Both the position numbers and the translations under genes were made by a program. This document shows, in pieces, positions 51,153-59,624 of a stretch of 64,000 bases of DNA (position 1 is its first letter; every line of letters begins with the position of its first letter). The notes beneath the pieces are model-generated. The model saw only the letters and a program-made list of their open reading frames with translations. It ran no database searches and was not told where the DNA came from. Source of the stretch: Citrobacter sp. Marseille-Q6884 (GTDB lineage: Bacteria; Pseudomonadota; Gammaproteobacteria; Enterobacterales; Enterobacteriaceae); NCBI RefSeq assembly GCF_945906775.1, contig NZ_CAMDRE010000002.1, positions 1,240,001-1,304,000 on the forward strand, written 5' to 3'.

Positions 51153-52151
51153 ATGTCATATCGCCTGAGCATTCTTGATAAAAGCCCCGTTGGGGAAGGT
51201 GAAACCGCCGCCATTGCCCTTGCCCGAACGCTGCAGTTGGCGCAGTTTGCCGAGGCGTGGGGATATCACCGTTTCTGGATCGCGGAACATCATAATACGC
51301 CACAACTTGCCAGTCCGTCGCCGGAACTTGTGATTGCCTGGATCCTCGGACAAACGCAGCGTATCCGTGTGGGCTCTGGTGGCGTCATGCTGCAACATTA
51401 CAGTCCTTACAAAGTGGCGGAAAACTTCAATCTTCTTGCATCGCTGGCGCCTGGACGCGTTGATCTTGGCGTCGGAAAGGCGCCTGGCGGCTTACCGCTT
51501 TCCACTCAGGCGCTGCAACGGGGCATTCACCCGGATGAACGGGGCAGTTTTGCACAGCAGCTTTCTCAACTCACCGACTGGCTGTCGCTGACCGGTAAAG
51601 AATCGACGCAGGCTGTTTTCCCGACGCCGCTTCCTCCTTCACCCGCAGAAGGATTTGTGCTGGGCGCCAGCGTGGAAAGCGCACAGTTGGCGGCGGCATC
51701 AGACTGGAACTTTATTTTCGCCGCGCATCTGAACGGGGATAAAGCCCTGTTGCGTGACGTTCTGTCGTACTGGAAAACAAACAGCACGCGACCTGCCATT
51801 GTCGCCGTACAGGTCATCGTTGCGAACAGCGCCGAAATCGCAGCGCAGATGGCGGAAAACGTGCAGATCTGGGGTGTCGAGCTGGAAGACGGTCAACGTG
51901 TCACGGTCGCCAGTGAAGAACAGGCTCTGGCGTTCGCCGCGCAGGCAGGAAGTGCGCCACGAAAAATAGCCCGTCGTGAGCAGGCGCTACTGCACGGTAC
52001 CGCGCAGGAAGTGGTCGCCCATCTGAATCAACTGCATGCGCACTACGGCATTGATGAGTTCATTATTGACACGCCAGTGGCGGAAGGGCATGCGCGCCTG
52101 ACCTCTTTACGGTTATTAGCACAAGCGCATGCTTACGAGGAGGTTGCCTGA
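51153..52151 (+). CDS. MsnO8-type luciferase-like flavin monooxygenase
   Basis: A 332-residue luciferase-like (LLM) protein with an FMN-using TIM barrel. Family features are YRLSILDKSPVGEG at the N-terminus, WIAEHHNTPQLASPSPELVI and RIRVGSGGVMLQHYSPYKVA. Such two-component enzymes oxidise sulfonates, amines or modified sulfur compounds with reduced flavin made by a separate reductase. It is first of a seven-gene operon and its stop overlaps the next start by one base. A second, different LLM enzyme follows two genes later. The substrate is inferred from context to be an S-modified amino acid. Confidence 0.85.
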   Translation: MSYRLSILDKSPVGEGETAAIALARTLQLAQFAEAWGYHRFWIAEHHNTPQLASPSPELVIAWILGQTQRIRVGSGGVMLQHYSPYKVAENFNLLASLAPGRVDLGVGKAPGGLPLSTQALQRGIHPDERGSFAQQLSQLTDWLSLTGKESTQAVFPTPLPPSPAEGFVLGASVESAQLAAASDWNFIFAAHLNGDKALLRDVLSYWKTNSTRPAIVAVQVIVANSAEIAAQMAENVQIWGVELEDGQRVTVASEEQALAFAAQAGSAPRKIARREQALLHGTAQEVVAHLNQLHAHYGIDEFIIDTPVAEGHARLTSLRLLAQAHAYEEVA

Positions 52152-53272
52152 TGTCACTCGGCTCGAAGCTTATCCACTGGCGGCGTGAATTGCACCAACA
52201 CCCGGAACTTTCCCTGCAGGAGGTGGCAACCACCGCACGCATTCGCGACTGGCTGCGCAGTGCAGACGTCACTATTTTACCCTTTGAACTGAAAACGGGT
52301 CTGGTGGCTGAAATCGGACACGGGAACGACGTTATCGCACTGCGTGCAGATATTGATGCGTTACCGATAGAAGAGAGCGCTGATGTTCCGTTTCGTTCCG
52401 TCACGCCGGGGGTGATGCATGCCTGTGGGCACGATATTCACACCAGCGTGATGCTGGGTGCTGCACTGTTGCTCAAGCAGCAGGAAGCCAATTTGCCTGG
52501 GCGAGTGCGCATTCTCTTTCAGCCCGCAGAAGAGAGTTTTGGCGGTGCGAAAACCTTGATCCGCGCTGGCGCGCTACAAAACGTGGCGGCGATTTTTGGT
52601 ATGCACAATGAGCCGGGTTTACCGGTGGGCGAATTTGCCACGCGGGGCGGTGCGTTCTACGCCAATGTGGATCGCTTTGTGTTACGCATCAATGGCAAAG
52701 GCGCGCACGCAGCACGTCCCCATGAGGGCAAAGATGCCATTCTGCTCGCCAGTCAGCTGGTGACGGTTTTGCAAAGCGTTGCCAGCCGGGAGGTAAACAC
52801 GCTGGATTCGGTGGTACTCAGTGTGACGCGTATTCAGGGCGGTAATACATGGAACGTTCTGCCCGAATCTGTAGAACTGGAAGGCACCCTCAGGACGCAC
52901 CGTACAGCGGTCCAGCAGCAGGTCAAAACACGGGTCAGCGATATCGCAGCCGGATTTGCCCAGGCTTTCGGCGCTCAGATAGACGTTATCTGGCATGCGG
53001 GCCCCACGGCGTTGGTGAATGATGCACGCTGGGCCAATATTGCTACCGACGTGGCAAAGCAGTCCGGCTACACCACGCGTAAAGCCGACCTGCATATGGG
53101 AGGAGAGGATTTTGCCGTCTATCTGCAAAATACGCCTGGCGCATTTGTCAGCATTGGCAGTGCCAGTGAGTATGGATTACACCATCCTGGCTTTAATCCG
53201 GACGAACGATTAATTGAACCCGCAGCACAGTATTTTTCCCATTTAGCAAAAACGGCTTTCGAACATCTTTAA
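52151..53272 (+). CDS. M20-family N-acyl-amino-acid amidohydrolase (YxeP-like)
   Basis: A 373-residue metal amidohydrolase. The metal/catalytic motifs are MHACGHDIHTSV (Cys92, His94 region), PAEESFGGAKTL and MHNEPGLPVG, with a dimerisation domain inserted at about 180-290 and a late metal His near PGFNP. Relatives include hippurate hydrolase and Bacillus YxeP, which removes the acetyl group from N-acetyl-cysteine-type products. It is translationally coupled to the upstream monooxygenase by TGATG. With the GNAT gene in the same operon, an acetylate-oxidise-deacetylate sequence is likely. Confidence 0.87.
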   Translation: MSLGSKLIHWRRELHQHPELSLQEVATTARIRDWLRSADVTILPFELKTGLVAEIGHGNDVIALRADIDALPIEESADVPFRSVTPGVMHACGHDIHTSVMLGAALLLKQQEANLPGRVRILFQPAEESFGGAKTLIRAGALQNVAAIFGMHNEPGLPVGEFATRGGAFYANVDRFVLRINGKGAHAARPHEGKDAILLASQLVTVLQSVASREVNTLDSVVLSVTRIQGGNTWNVLPESVELEGTLRTHRTAVQQQVKTRVSDIAAGFAQAFGAQIDVIWHAGPTALVNDARWANIATDVAKQSGYTTRKADLHMGGEDFAVYLQNTPGAFVSIGSASEYGLHHPGFNPDERLIEPAAQYFSHLAKTAFEHL

Positions 53273-53298
53273 TTTTACCTGTTGGGTAAGGGGTTACT

Positions 53299-54612
53299 AT
53301 GGACAGAAATCGGCAATTACGGCTGGGCACTATTTTGCACGGCGCGTCAGGAAATATGTCAGCATGGCGTCATCCGGCAGCTCAGGCCGATGCCAGTATT
53401 AATTTTGAGTTTGTGAAAAAGACAGCATTGATTGCGGAGCAAGGCAAACTTGATTTTATTTTTGTTGCTGATGGGCTGTATATCAATGAAAAATCCATAC
53501 CGCATTTTTTAAATCGTTTTGAACCCCTGACGGTATTATCCGCGCTGGCCAGCATTACCCGCAATCTGGGGTTGGTGGGTACGGTATCGACGTCATACAG
53601 CGAACCGTTCACCACCGCGCGCCAGTTTGCCAGCCTCGACCATCTCAGCCACGGGCGCGCAGGATGGAACGTGGTGACATCGCCGCTGGAAGGTTCGGCA
53701 AAGAACTACTCCCGTGCGCAACATCCTGAACATGCCCAGCGCTACCGTATTGCCGACGAATACCTGCAGGTGGTGAAAGGCCTGTGGGATTCATGGGAAG
53801 AGGATGCCTTTACGCGTAATAAAGCGAGCGGTGAATTCTTTAATCCGCAGAAATTGCACACGCTGAATCATCACGGTGATTATTTTCAGGTCGCCGGGCC
53901 ATTAAATATTGGCCGTACCCCGCAGGGACGACCGATTATATTTCAGGCGGGGGCCTCTCAGGATGGTAAAAAATTAGCCGCTCACCATGCCGATGCTATT
54001 TTCACTCATCAGGAATCGCTGGCCGAAGCCAAAGCGTTTTATCAGGATGTAAAAAATCAGGCAGAAATTGCCGGACGCCATCCCGATGAACTGCATATTT
54101 TCCAGGGTGTCAGTGTGATCGTTGGCGGCAGTGAACAGGATGTGGAGCAGCAATATCAAACGACTGCTGCGCTGGTCTCGGTGAGCGATGCGCTCAATTA
54201 CCTTGGCCGCTACTTTGAACATCACGATTTTGCGCAGTACCCACTTGATGCGCCGTTCCCGGATGTTGGAGAACTGGGGCAAAACAGTTTTCGCAGCACC
54301 ACCGATGAAATCAAACGTCATGCGCGGGAGAAAGGGTTAACCCTGCGACAAGTGGCGCTGGAAGCGGCCAGTCCTCGTCCGCGTTTTAGCGGTACGCCAG
54401 AACAGGTCGCCGATGGCTTACAGCAGTGGTTCGACGAGAGAGCCGCCGACGGATTTATCATTCAGGGCGGTACACCCGACACCTTCCCACGCTTTGTCGA
54501 GCAGGTGGTCCCGCTGCTTCAGGCACGCGGCCTGTTTCGTCATGAATACCCTGGCACAACCCTGCGCGAGAGCCTGGGGTTAGCGACACCTGCAAATCAA
54601 TTCACACAATAA
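53299..54612 (+). CDS. NtaA/SnaA/DszA-family FMN-dependent monooxygenase (YxeK-like)
   Basis: A 437-residue LLM-superfamily monooxygenase of the nitrilotriacetate/pristinamycin group. Family marks are GNMSAWRHPAAQADASINFE, SRHDHLSHGRAGWNVVTS-like text (here LDHLSHGRAGWNVVTSPLEG) and FQAGASQDGKKLAA. Bacillus YxeK and YtnJ, of this group, oxidise N-acetylated S-modified cysteines. GGGGT and a short spacer precede the ATG. It is third in the operon; it needs a flavin reductase supplied elsewhere, as none is encoded here. Confidence 0.87.
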   Translation: MDRNRQLRLGTILHGASGNMSAWRHPAAQADASINFEFVKKTALIAEQGKLDFIFVADGLYINEKSIPHFLNRFEPLTVLSALASITRNLGLVGTVSTSYSEPFTTARQFASLDHLSHGRAGWNVVTSPLEGSAKNYSRAQHPEHAQRYRIADEYLQVVKGLWDSWEEDAFTRNKASGEFFNPQKLHTLNHHGDYFQVAGPLNIGRTPQGRPIIFQAGASQDGKKLAAHHADAIFTHQESLAEAKAFYQDVKNQAEIAGRHPDELHIFQGVSVIVGGSEQDVEQQYQTTAALVSVSDALNYLGRYFEHHDFAQYPLDAPFPDVGELGQNSFRSTTDEIKRHAREKGLTLRQVALEAASPRPRFSGTPEQVADGLQQWFDERAADGFIIQGGTPDTFPRFVEQVVPLLQARGLFRHEYPGTTLRESLGLATPANQFTQ

Positions 54613-54624
54613 GAGACATACGCT

Positions 54625-55557
54625 ATGCAGAAAAAATCATTACTTCTTGCGCTGTCACTGACTTTCAGCGCAACCGTCTGGGCAAATGACGTCACTATCA
54701 ACGGTACCGGCGTAAGCCTGGAAGCCAACAAAACCCCGATCAACACGGTGAAAAATCCTCAGGCCATTGCGCAACTGCCCGCCGGTCTGCATCTTGCGGT
54801 TCCGGGGAAATTCACGGTGGCCATTGCCGGATTGAGTCAGCCGCCACTGACCGTGTTTGCAGATGACAATAAAACGCTGATCGGCAGTGAAGCGGATATC
54901 GCCCGCCTGGTTGCCGACAGTCTGGGACTGGAACTGAACGTGGTGCCGACATCATGGGAAGACTGGCCGCTGGGCGTGGCCTCCGGCAAATATGATGCCG
55001 CGATCAGCAATATTACCGTGACCAAAGCGCGCAAAGAGAAGTTCGATTTCGCTACGTACCGTAAAGACTCTCTCGGTTTTTACGTCAAAACCGGCAGTCA
55101 TCTGACGAAAATCGACAAGGCGGAAGATATTGCAGGCCTGCGCATTATTGTCGGTTCGGGGACGAACCAGGAAGCGATTCTGCTGGCGTGGAACGACGAG
55201 AACCAGAAGAAAGGGTTAAAACCGTTTACGCCGGTCTATACCAAAGATGATGCGGCCCAGACGCTGGCATTACAGTCCGGTCGCGCCGATGCCTATTTCG
55301 GTCCTAACGTCATCGGGGCGTGGAAAGCGGCGCTGAACGGTAAAACGCAATTGGTGGGGAGCGTGGATGGCGGCTGGCCTAAGGCCGCGCATATCGCGGT
55401 GACGCTGAAGAAAGACAGCGGTCTGGTGCTGCCGGTACAAACTGCGCTTAATGGCGTCATGAACAATGGCGACTATGACAAAGTGCTGAACCGTTGGGGA
55501 GAAGGGGTCGAGCGTATCCCTCATTCTGAAATTAACCCGGCCGGTTTAGGCGACTAA
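54625..55557 (+). CDS. Amino-acid ABC transporter periplasmic binding protein
   Basis: A 310-residue cluster F binding protein. The signal peptide MQKKSLLLALSLTFSATVWA is cleaved after Ala20. The ligand-domain motifs are LIGSEADIARLVADSLGLEL, SNITVTKARKEKFDFATYRK and GSGTNQEAILLAW. Together with the downstream permease and ATPase it forms a complete importer. Its N-terminus before the domain is longer than usual, about 50 residues. The ligand is probably a modified amino acid given the neighbours. Confidence 0.87.
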   Translation: MQKKSLLLALSLTFSATVWANDVTINGTGVSLEANKTPINTVKNPQAIAQLPAGLHLAVPGKFTVAIAGLSQPPLTVFADDNKTLIGSEADIARLVADSLGLELNVVPTSWEDWPLGVASGKYDAAISNITVTKARKEKFDFATYRKDSLGFYVKTGSHLTKIDKAEDIAGLRIIVGSGTNQEAILLAWNDENQKKGLKPFTPVYTKDDAAQTLALQSGRADAYFGPNVIGAWKAALNGKTQLVGSVDGGWPKAAHIAVTLKKDSGLVLPVQTALNGVMNNGDYDKVLNRWGEGVERIPHSEINPAGLGD

Positions 55558-55567
55558 GGAGGTCTGT

Positions 55568-56077
55568 GTGAGTGATGAATTCCGTGTGGTCTCCCCCGAA
55601 GCCACAGAACTCCAGCCGATCCTTAACGGTCTGTTCGCTGAATATGCCGCACGTTATGGGGATTATTTCTCCCGTGATGCTGAAGTGGAGTTGACCGAAT
55701 GGTATCTGGCTCCGCAGGGGATCTTTGTGGTGCTTGAGCGTGACGGCGAAATTATTGCCACCGGAGCATACAAACCCTATGACAAAGACACGGCCGAGAT
55801 AAAACGCATCTGGACCAAAAGCACCCTGCGTCAGCAGGGGCTGGCGGCACGCGTCGTACAGGAGCTGGAACGTCGGGCGTTACTTGCAGGCTACAGCCGC
55901 ATTTACCTGACCACGGGGTTTCGCCAGCCGGAGGCTGTCCAGCTCTATTTGGGGCGGGGTTACGATCCGCAGTTTGATACGACCCGCAATCCCGAAGAGT
56001 ACAGCCAACCCCCCTTTGATGGGCGGCTGCGTTTTAGCAAACTGTTGACCCTCGCAGGTCAGGCAAAAATAGCCTGA
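55568..56077 (+). CDS. GNAT N-acetyltransferase (YxeL/SnaB-like role)
   Basis: A 169-residue GNAT protein starting with GTG, with AAGGAGG nine bases before it. The acetyl-CoA motif is IWTKSTLRQQGLAARVVQEL near 78-97. It is embedded in a transporter-monooxygenase-deacylase operon. In the Bacillus yxe pathway the equivalent GNAT acetylates S-(2-succino)cysteine before oxidation, which is the role I infer here. Other amino-acid acetylation is possible. Confidence 0.82.
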   Translation: MSDEFRVVSPEATELQPILNGLFAEYAARYGDYFSRDAEVELTEWYLAPQGIFVVLERDGEIIATGAYKPYDKDTAEIKRIWTKSTLRQQGLAARVVQELERRALLAGYSRIYLTTGFRQPEAVQLYLGRGYDPQFDTTRNPEEYSQPPFDGRLRFSKLLTLAGQAKIA

Positions 56078-56086
56078 GGAGAGAAG

Positions 56087-57013
56087 ATGAAAACGACGGA
56101 AACCATCAAGGTCGTCCCGGCGCGCTATCCGTTGCGTACCGTGGGCGCGATAGTGGCGCTGTTTGTGCTGACGGTGATTATCCAGTCGGTGGCGTTTAAT
56201 CCGCGCTGGGAATGGGGGGTGTTTGCCCGCTGGTTCTTTGATCCGGTTATTTTGTCTGGCCTTGGGCAAACGCTGCTACTGACCCTTATCGGGACGCTAT
56301 TGAGTATTGTGTTGGGCGGTTTGTTGGCGCTGGCCAGACTCTCATCGTCCTGGCTGTTGAACGGGCTGGCATGGGGATATATCTGGCTGTTTCGCTCGCT
56401 GCCGCTCATTGTGGTGCTGATTATTCTGTATAACTTCTCTTATCTGTACGACACATTATCCATTGGTATCCCGTTTACCGCGGTTCAGTGGGGCAGCTTT
56501 GAGACGATCAATGTGCTCGGTCAGTTTTCCACGGCGGTTGTTGGGCTGACTCTGGTTCAAAGCGCTTATACCGCGGAGATTATCCGGGGTGGTTTCCTCG
56601 GCGTCGATCATGGTCAATATGAAGCCGCTGCCGCGCTGGGGTTACCGGCCTGGCGCCGCACATTGCGCATTATTCTGCCGCAGGCGCTGCGCACTATTTT
56701 ACCTGCCGGATTCAATGAAATTATCAGTCTGGCAAAAGGGACCGCGATGGTTTACGTGCTGGCGATGCCGGAGTTGTTCTATACCATCCAGATGATCTAC
56801 AACCGCACCCAGGAGGTGATCCCGCTGCTGATGGTTGGGGCGGTGTGGTATCTGGTGATCACCAGCGTTCTGTCATTAATTCAACATATTGTCGAACGAG
56901 CACTGGCGCGTAGCGAGCGCCGTTCAGCCATCAATACCTCTCGCACGCATCGTGCGGTGAAACGCAGTCGTCAAATTCCGTCGCAGGAGGCCGCACATGT
57001 CCCACTCGCCTGA
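56087..57013 (+). CDS. Amino-acid ABC transporter permease
   Basis: A 308-residue HisM/ArtQ-type permease with five or six helices after an N-terminal helix at about 20-36. The coupling loop is EAAAALGLPAWRRTLRIILP and the C-terminus ends in a basic tail. The single permease presumably acts as a homodimer. GGAGAGAAG precedes the start. It overlaps the ATPase gene by 17 bases. Confidence 0.9.
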   Translation: MKTTETIKVVPARYPLRTVGAIVALFVLTVIIQSVAFNPRWEWGVFARWFFDPVILSGLGQTLLLTLIGTLLSIVLGGLLALARLSSSWLLNGLAWGYIWLFRSLPLIVVLIILYNFSYLYDTLSIGIPFTAVQWGSFETINVLGQFSTAVVGLTLVQSAYTAEIIRGGFLGVDHGQYEAAAALGLPAWRRTLRIILPQALRTILPAGFNEIISLAKGTAMVYVLAMPELFYTIQMIYNRTQEVIPLLMVGAVWYLVITSVLSLIQHIVERALARSERRSAINTSRTHRAVKRSRQIPSQEAAHVPLA

Positions 57014-57770
57014 GGGTCATATTTCCATTACGGGAGTCAGCAAATATTTTGGTCGCCAGAAGGCGCTGGATAATGTGTCGCTGGAGATCCTTCCCGGTAC
57101 CGTGACGGTGATTCTCGGGCCATCCGGTTCAGGAAAATCAACGCTACTGCGAGCCATCAACCATCTGGAACGTGTCGATGAGGGATTTATTCAGATTGAT
57201 GGCGACTACATTGGCTATCGCCGCCAGGGAGACAAACTGTACGAGCTAAAAGAAGCGGAAATCCTGCGCCAGCGCGTCAATGTCGGTTATGTCTTCCAGA
57301 ACTTTAATTTGTTCCCACACCTAACGGTGCTGGAAAACCTGATTGAAGCGCCGATAGCGCATGGGCTGGCCTCACGTAAAGCGGCCACGGAGCGGGCATT
57401 AACCTTGCTGGATACCGTAGGGTTGCGGCATAAAGCCGATGCCTGGTCACGTCACTTATCCGGTGGACAGCAGCAGCGTATCGCCATCGCCCGTGCGCTG
57501 GCGTTACGTCCACGCGTCATGCTGTTTGATGAGCCGACTTCGGCGCTCGATCCCGAACTGGTGGGCGAAGTGCTGGATGTGATTAAAGCACTGGCGCGAT
57601 CAGGAACAACGCTGGTCGTGGTGACCCACGAAATTGGTTTTGCCCGGGAAGTCGCGGATCAGGTGGTGTTTATGGTCGATGGAAAGATCGTGGAGCAGGG
57701 CAGCAGTGAGCAAGTGCTAAACCGTCCACGTCACACCCGAACCCGGCAGTTTTTATCCAAAGTGCTGTGA
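56997..57770 (+). CDS. Amino-acid ABC transporter ATPase
   Basis: A 257-residue GlnQ/HisP-type ATPase. Walker A is GPSGSGKST near 41-49, the Q loop VFQNFNLFPH, the signature LSGGQQQR, Walker B VMLFDEPTSALD and the switch His VVTHEIGFA. GGAGG inside the permease end serves as ribosome site. It closes the seven-gene operon, with a terminator five bases downstream. Confidence 0.93.
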   Translation: MSHSPEGHISITGVSKYFGRQKALDNVSLEILPGTVTVILGPSGSGKSTLLRAINHLERVDEGFIQIDGDYIGYRRQGDKLYELKEAEILRQRVNVGYVFQNFNLFPHLTVLENLIEAPIAHGLASRKAATERALTLLDTVGLRHKADAWSRHLSGGQQQRIAIARALALRPRVMLFDEPTSALDPELVGEVLDVIKALARSGTTLVVVTHEIGFAREVADQVVFMVDGKIVEQGSSEQVLNRPRHTRTRQFLSKVL

Positions 57771-57774
57771 TCCC

Positions 57775-57798
57775 CTGTGGCACAAGGCTGTGCCACAG
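57775..57798 (+). terminator. Terminator of the monooxygenase-transporter operon
   Basis: CTGTGGCACA (57775-57784) and TGTGCCACAG (57789-57798) form a perfect ten-base stem with a four-base loop. TCCCCCTTTT follows. Confidence 0.75.
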
Positions 57799-57880
57799 TC
57801 CCCCTTTTCATACAAGACTCGATGGCCGTCGTGATGGCAAGGGTGCTCTACACTTAAAGTTTTACTTTGAGGGTAGCAGC

Positions 57881-58498
57881 ATGATTAAGGTTTATGGTGT
57901 GCCGGGCTGGGGATCAGCCATCAGTGAAGTTATGCTCACGCTGGCAGAAATTCCATATCACTTTGTCAACGTGAGCGGTTTTGATAGCGACGGGGTTGCG
58001 CGGGATTTATTAAAAACAATGAACCCGCTGTGCCAGGTGCCAACACTCACCCTGGAAAATGGCGAAGTCATGACAGAAACGGCAGCGATTTCGCTCATGA
58101 TTCTTGATCGTCGTCCCGACCTCGCGCCCCCTGTGGGACGCGCCGAGCGCCAGCAGTTTCAACGCCTGTTGGTATGGCTGGTGGCAAATATCTACCCGAC
58201 GTTTACCTATGCCGATTACCCCGAACGTTGGGCACCGGATGCCGCAGCGCAATTGAAGAAAAACTGCATTGAATACCGTAAATCGCTCTATCTGTGGCTG
58301 AATGATCAGTTAAGCGCCGAACCGTACGCATTCGGAGAGCAACTCACATTACTCGACGTTTATCTTGCCGTTATGCGTAGCTGGGGGCCGGGACATGACT
58401 GGTTTCAGGACAACACGTCAAATATTAGCGCTATCGCTGATGCGGTATGCCAGCTCCCGTCATTACGTAGCGTACTGAAAAGCAATGCGATTATTTAA
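57881..58498 (+). CDS. yncG: YncG, glutathione S-transferase-like protein
   Basis: A 205-residue GST-fold protein. The thioredoxin-like N-terminal half (MIKVYGVPGWGSAISEVML, then NPLCQVPTL and TETAAI) binds glutathione; Ser in GWGS is the likely activating residue. The C-terminal half is helical. It matches E. coli YncG from the first residue, so I use ATG 57881, preceded by TTGAGGG, rather than an upstream in-frame start overlapping the ATPase gene. The physiological substrate is unknown. Confidence 0.91.
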   Translation: MIKVYGVPGWGSAISEVMLTLAEIPYHFVNVSGFDSDGVARDLLKTMNPLCQVPTLTLENGEVMTETAAISLMILDRRPDLAPPVGRAERQQFQRLLVWLVANIYPTFTYADYPERWAPDAAAQLKKNCIEYRKSLYLWLNDQLSAEPYAFGEQLTLLDVYLAVMRSWGPGHDWFQDNTSNISAIADAVCQLPSLRSVLKSNAII

Positions 58499-58624
58499 CT
58501 GCTCCCGCGCCGCGATCGTATTGAACTTATCTCGCGTGAAGACGATATTATTGATGCTGGATTCCATCTGGTTAAACGCGAATCCACATAAGCTCACTGA
58601 TGCCCAAACAATAAGGACCCTGCG

Positions 58625-58852
58625 ATGCCGCACGTTGATATTAAATGTTTTCCCCGCGATCTGAACGATGACCAAAAAGCCGCACTGGCTGCTGATATTA
58701 CCGAGGTGATCATCCGTCATCTGCAAAGCAAAGACAGCTCCGTCAGCGTGGCGCTAAATGAAATTCAACCGGATGCGTGGCAGGCGGTGTGGGATGCGGA
58801 GATCGCGCCTCAGATGGCAACGCTGATTAAAAAACCGGGTTACAGTATGTGA
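58625..58852 (+). CDS. pptA: 4-oxalocrotonate tautomerase-family protein PptA (YdcE)
   Basis: A 75-residue tautomerase. Pro2, which becomes the N-terminal catalytic base after Met removal, is present (MPHVDIKCFPRDL). It matches E. coli PptA, which tautomerises phenylenolpyruvate in vitro, and is two residues shorter at the C-terminus. AAGGA precedes the start. In E. coli an rhs element and other genes lie between yncG and pptA; here only 126 bases separate them. Confidence 0.92.
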   Translation: MPHVDIKCFPRDLNDDQKAALAADITEVIIRHLQSKDSSVSVALNEIQPDAWQAVWDAEIAPQMATLIKKPGYSM

Positions 58853-58893
58853 TGTCTTGATGGCAGCCTTACGCTGCCATCTGTAGATGTTCG

Positions 58894-59466
58894 TTATTTG
58901 CCTGCGGTGATCATTTTGCCGCTGGTGACAAAGGTACCCGCACCGAGATGATGCAGGGTATTGAGTTTATCCTCATCAAACTGCCAGCGACCGTCGATGA
59001 ATACGCGGTCATCTGCGGCAGCAGAAACCACTTCGCCAAACAGAGTGTCGTACTTCTCCTGTGCGGGTGTGGCTGGCAGCAGGCGGCACTCCATCCACGC
59101 CAGGCATTTTGCCTCCACCACCGGTAATCCCAGCACCGGACCTTGCACCACCGGGATGCCATAACAGTTGAATTTGTCTTCCACCCGACCGGAAACACTG
59201 CCGACGGCATAGGTCCAGTTGGTTGCGGCGACACCCGGGATGACAATGCCAAACATGCCGCTGCGCTCAATCAGTTCTCGCGACCAGGTGGTCTTATCCA
59301 CCACCACCGCAATGCGCGGCGGTTCAAACTCAACCGGCATTGACCACGCTGCCGCCATCACATTACGCCTCTGTGTATGAACGTCGCGGCTGGTAATCAA
59401 AATGGTGGGACCATGATTAAGTAACCGACTGGCGTGTTTTAATTCAACCGAACGAAAATGACTCAT
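58894..59466 (-). CDS. yddH: YddH, flavin reductase-like protein
   Basis: A 190-residue FMN-binding split-barrel protein of the flavin-reductase-like type (TILITSRDVHTQRRNVMAAAW, then IAVVVDKTTWSRELIERSG and FGIVIPGVAATN). It matches E. coli YddH. A flavin role is inferred from fold; substrates are unknown. GAGGAG before ATG 59466 fixes the start over a 32-residue longer reading. It is convergent with pptA and divergent from nhoA. Confidence 0.9.
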   Translation of the reverse strand: MSHFRSVELKHASRLLNHGPTILITSRDVHTQRRNVMAAAWSMPVEFEPPRIAVVVDKTTWSRELIERSGMFGIVIPGVAATNWTYAVGSVSGRVEDKFNCYGIPVVQGPVLGLPVVEAKCLAWMECRLLPATPAQEKYDTLFGEVVSAAADDRVFIDGRWQFDEDKLNTLHHLGAGTFVTSGKMITAGK

Positions 59467-59624
59467 AGCGGCTCCTCGGCAGAGTAAAGAGTGCATCACA
59501 ATTAACATAGATATTAACGGGATTAGCGATTTTGTCGCCTGAGCAGGACGTACAGCGCACAAAATCGACGGTGTAAAATGAAAAATGCGTTATAAGTACA
59601 GCATTCAACAAACAGGAATGCCGT

